Below, piece after piece: positions 37,692-38,502 of a stretch of DNA of 38,502 nucleotides. This stretch comes from an uncultured Bacteroidia bacterium (GTDB taxonomy: Bacteria; Bacteroidota; Bacteroidia; Bacteroidales; Prolixibacteraceae): positions 1-38,502 of the forward strand of contig CAIUUO010000099.1 of the NCBI GenBank assembly GCA_903902325.1. Direction: 5' to 3'. How positions within the stretch are numbered: the stretch's first letter is position 1; every line of letters starts with the position of its first letter. The translations under genes were made by a program, and so were the position numbers. A model generated the notes under the pieces. The model saw only the letters and a program-made list of their open reading frames with translations, was not told the origin of the DNA and made no database searches.

Positions 37692-38336
37692 ATGATTTTC
37701 AGAAAAAAAGATAAGGAAGAGCAAAAACCGGAGATCAGGGTACTGCAAGCCGGTGAGGAGCATCTTAAATATGTAGACGAAATCAACGATACCATTGAGA
37801 AGGCCTCCAAGGAGCGAGGGACCGGTATCGCAAGGCGAACCTACGAATATATTGCGGGAAAGATCACGGAAGGGAAAGCGATTATAGCCCTCGATGGGGA
37901 CAAATTCGCCGGGTTTTGCTACATTGAGTCGTGGAGTGACGAAAAATATGTGGCCAACTCCGGTCTGATCGTCCACTGGGATTACCGCGGACATGGTCTG
38001 GCCCGTAAAATCAAGCACAAGGCCTTTGAAATTTCCAGAAAACGGTTCCCTGAAGCCAAACTGTTTGGATTAACAACGGGTCTCGCAGTGATGAAAATCA
38101 ACTCTGAACTGGGCTACCGCCCCGTTACTTTTTCCGAACTGACGGATGACGAACAGTTTTGGAAAGGATGCCAGAGTTGTGTCAACTACGACATCCTGCT
38201 GAGGATGAAACATTCCAAATGCCTGTGCACCGGAATGTTGTATGATCCGGCCTGGCAAAAGGAGAAGCGCAAGATGAACATGCCTTTCGAGATGTTCCAG
38301 GAATGGCTGGAAAAGAAGAAAAAGGAAAAAGGATAA
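37692..38336 (+). CDS. GNAT acyltransferase, probable first enzyme of arginine synthesis
   Basis: About 214 aa from ATG 37692 (MIFRKKDKEEQ); a TTG at 37674 would add six residues. GNAT fold: the N-terminal strand IRVLQAGEEHLKYV, GKAIIALDGDKFAGFCYIES, and the acyl-CoA loop VHWDYRGHGLARKIKHKAFE with the R/Q-x-x-G-x-G/A pattern. An extra C-terminal part has several Cys (CQSCVNY, CLCTGM). Directly after argR, this position in Bacteroidetes usually holds the acyltransferase that acylates glutamate; Bacteroides use succinyl rather than acetyl intermediates. Acting as N-acetyl- or N-succinylglutamate synthase is therefore an inference from position. The Lys-rich end EKKKKEKG and the stop codon are made by the AAAGGATAAAGG-type repeat at 38318-38354. 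Confidence 0.82.
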   Translation: MIFRKKDKEEQKPEIRVLQAGEEHLKYVDEINDTIEKASKERGTGIARRTYEYIAGKITEGKAIIALDGDKFAGFCYIESWSDEKYVANSGLIVHWDYRGHGLARKIKHKAFEISRKRFPEAKLFGLTTGLAVMKINSELGYRPVTFSELTDDEQFWKGCQSCVNYDILLRMKHSKCLCTGMLYDPAWQKEKRKMNMPFEMFQEWLEKKKKEKG

Positions 38337-38354
38337 AGGCGAAAGGAAAAAGTA
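38318..38354. repeat. AAAGGATAAAGG-type tract at the gene end
   Basis: A third copy of the AAAGGA/TAAAGG word tract also seen after carB and argR. Here it supplies the last codons and the TAA stop of the acyltransferase gene. Confidence 0.65.
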
Positions 38355-38383
38355 GGCATTGGTGTGGGTCGAAGATATGAGAC

Positions 38384-38502
38384 ATGAGATATAAGACATG
38401 AGATATAAGACATGAGATATAAGACATGAGATATAAGACATGAGATATAAGACATGAGATATAAGACATGAGATATAAGACATGAGATATAAGACATGAG
38501 AT
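38384..38502. repeat. 14-bp tandem repeat (7-bp subunits), runs off the window
   Basis: About 8.5 near-perfect copies of ATGAGATATAAGAC, itself two related heptamers (ATGAGAT and ATAAGAC). Leading diverged heptamers occur from about 38376. The frames over it have no coding character beyond the repeat. The right end lies outside the window. Confidence 0.95.

Noticed and set aside
38384-38502. Possible CRISPR array or coding repeat on either strand
   Set aside because: The units are contiguous without spacers. Every frame merely translates the repeat, and the long minus-strand frames here overlap the acyltransferase gene in the wrong frame.

Overview
The window looks like a chromosomal segment of a Bacteroidota bacterium, probably a Bacteroidales/Marinilabiliales-type polysaccharide degrader. 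The grounds are a SusC/SusD pair, a hybrid two-component system (HTCS), many secreted glycoside hydrolases and esterases, TAnnTTTG-type promoter boxes, and a Bacteroidetes-style argR/acyltransferase arrangement. No rRNA, tRNA, CRISPR array, integrase or transposase was found.

Layout. (1) 1-1066: a palindromic element, a terminator, eight 21-bp degenerate tandem repeats and a hypothetical helical protein. (2) 1184-6346: an accessory island bracketed by two copies of the same palindrome. It carries AT-rich single genes with a HEPN, a PD-(D/E)XK-like and a GIY-YIG nuclease signature, separated by TAAC/GTTA hairpins that resemble integron attC sites. An EcoRI-type adenine methyltransferase and a DUF262-HNH nuclease follow. 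The start of the nuclease gene is duplicated (57 bp), and four consecutive stem-loops lie between the copies. (3) 6426-7491: a toxin-antitoxin-chaperone (SecB-like) locus whose toxin appears truncated. (4) 7527-25755 plus 26877-32038, minus strand: a polysaccharide utilisation locus, apparently for glucuronoxylan. In transcription order it contains a CE1-like esterase, the HTCS regulator, SusC, SusD, GH30 glucuronoxylanase, GH43, a CE20-like/GH8 fusion, two more GH43 genes, a DUF2264 protein, a CE15 glucuronoyl esterase, and relics of a GH2-like and an ICMT-like gene. (5) 26051-26863: a second palindrome-bracketed insertion inside this locus, carrying one unknown gene and a leader homologous to that of the first island. 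(6) 32185-38336: carA-carB (minus strand) divergent from argR and a GNAT acyltransferase, i.e. arginine/pyrimidine metabolism, with a candidate transcription attenuator ahead of carA. (7) 38384-38502: a 14-bp tandem repeat running off the window end.

How the genes work together. The PUL proteins would bind and import xylo-oligosaccharides (SusCD). They would cut the backbone next to glucuronic acid (GH30), trim chains (GH43, GH8), and remove acetyl, feruloyl and lignin-glucuronoyl esters (CE20-like, CE1, CE15). The HTCS would sense the product. The island genes look like defence or conflict cargo. The most unusual signals are the covarying palindrome family that marks both insertions with a shared leader, and the duplicated-start, structured leader of the DUF262-HNH nuclease.
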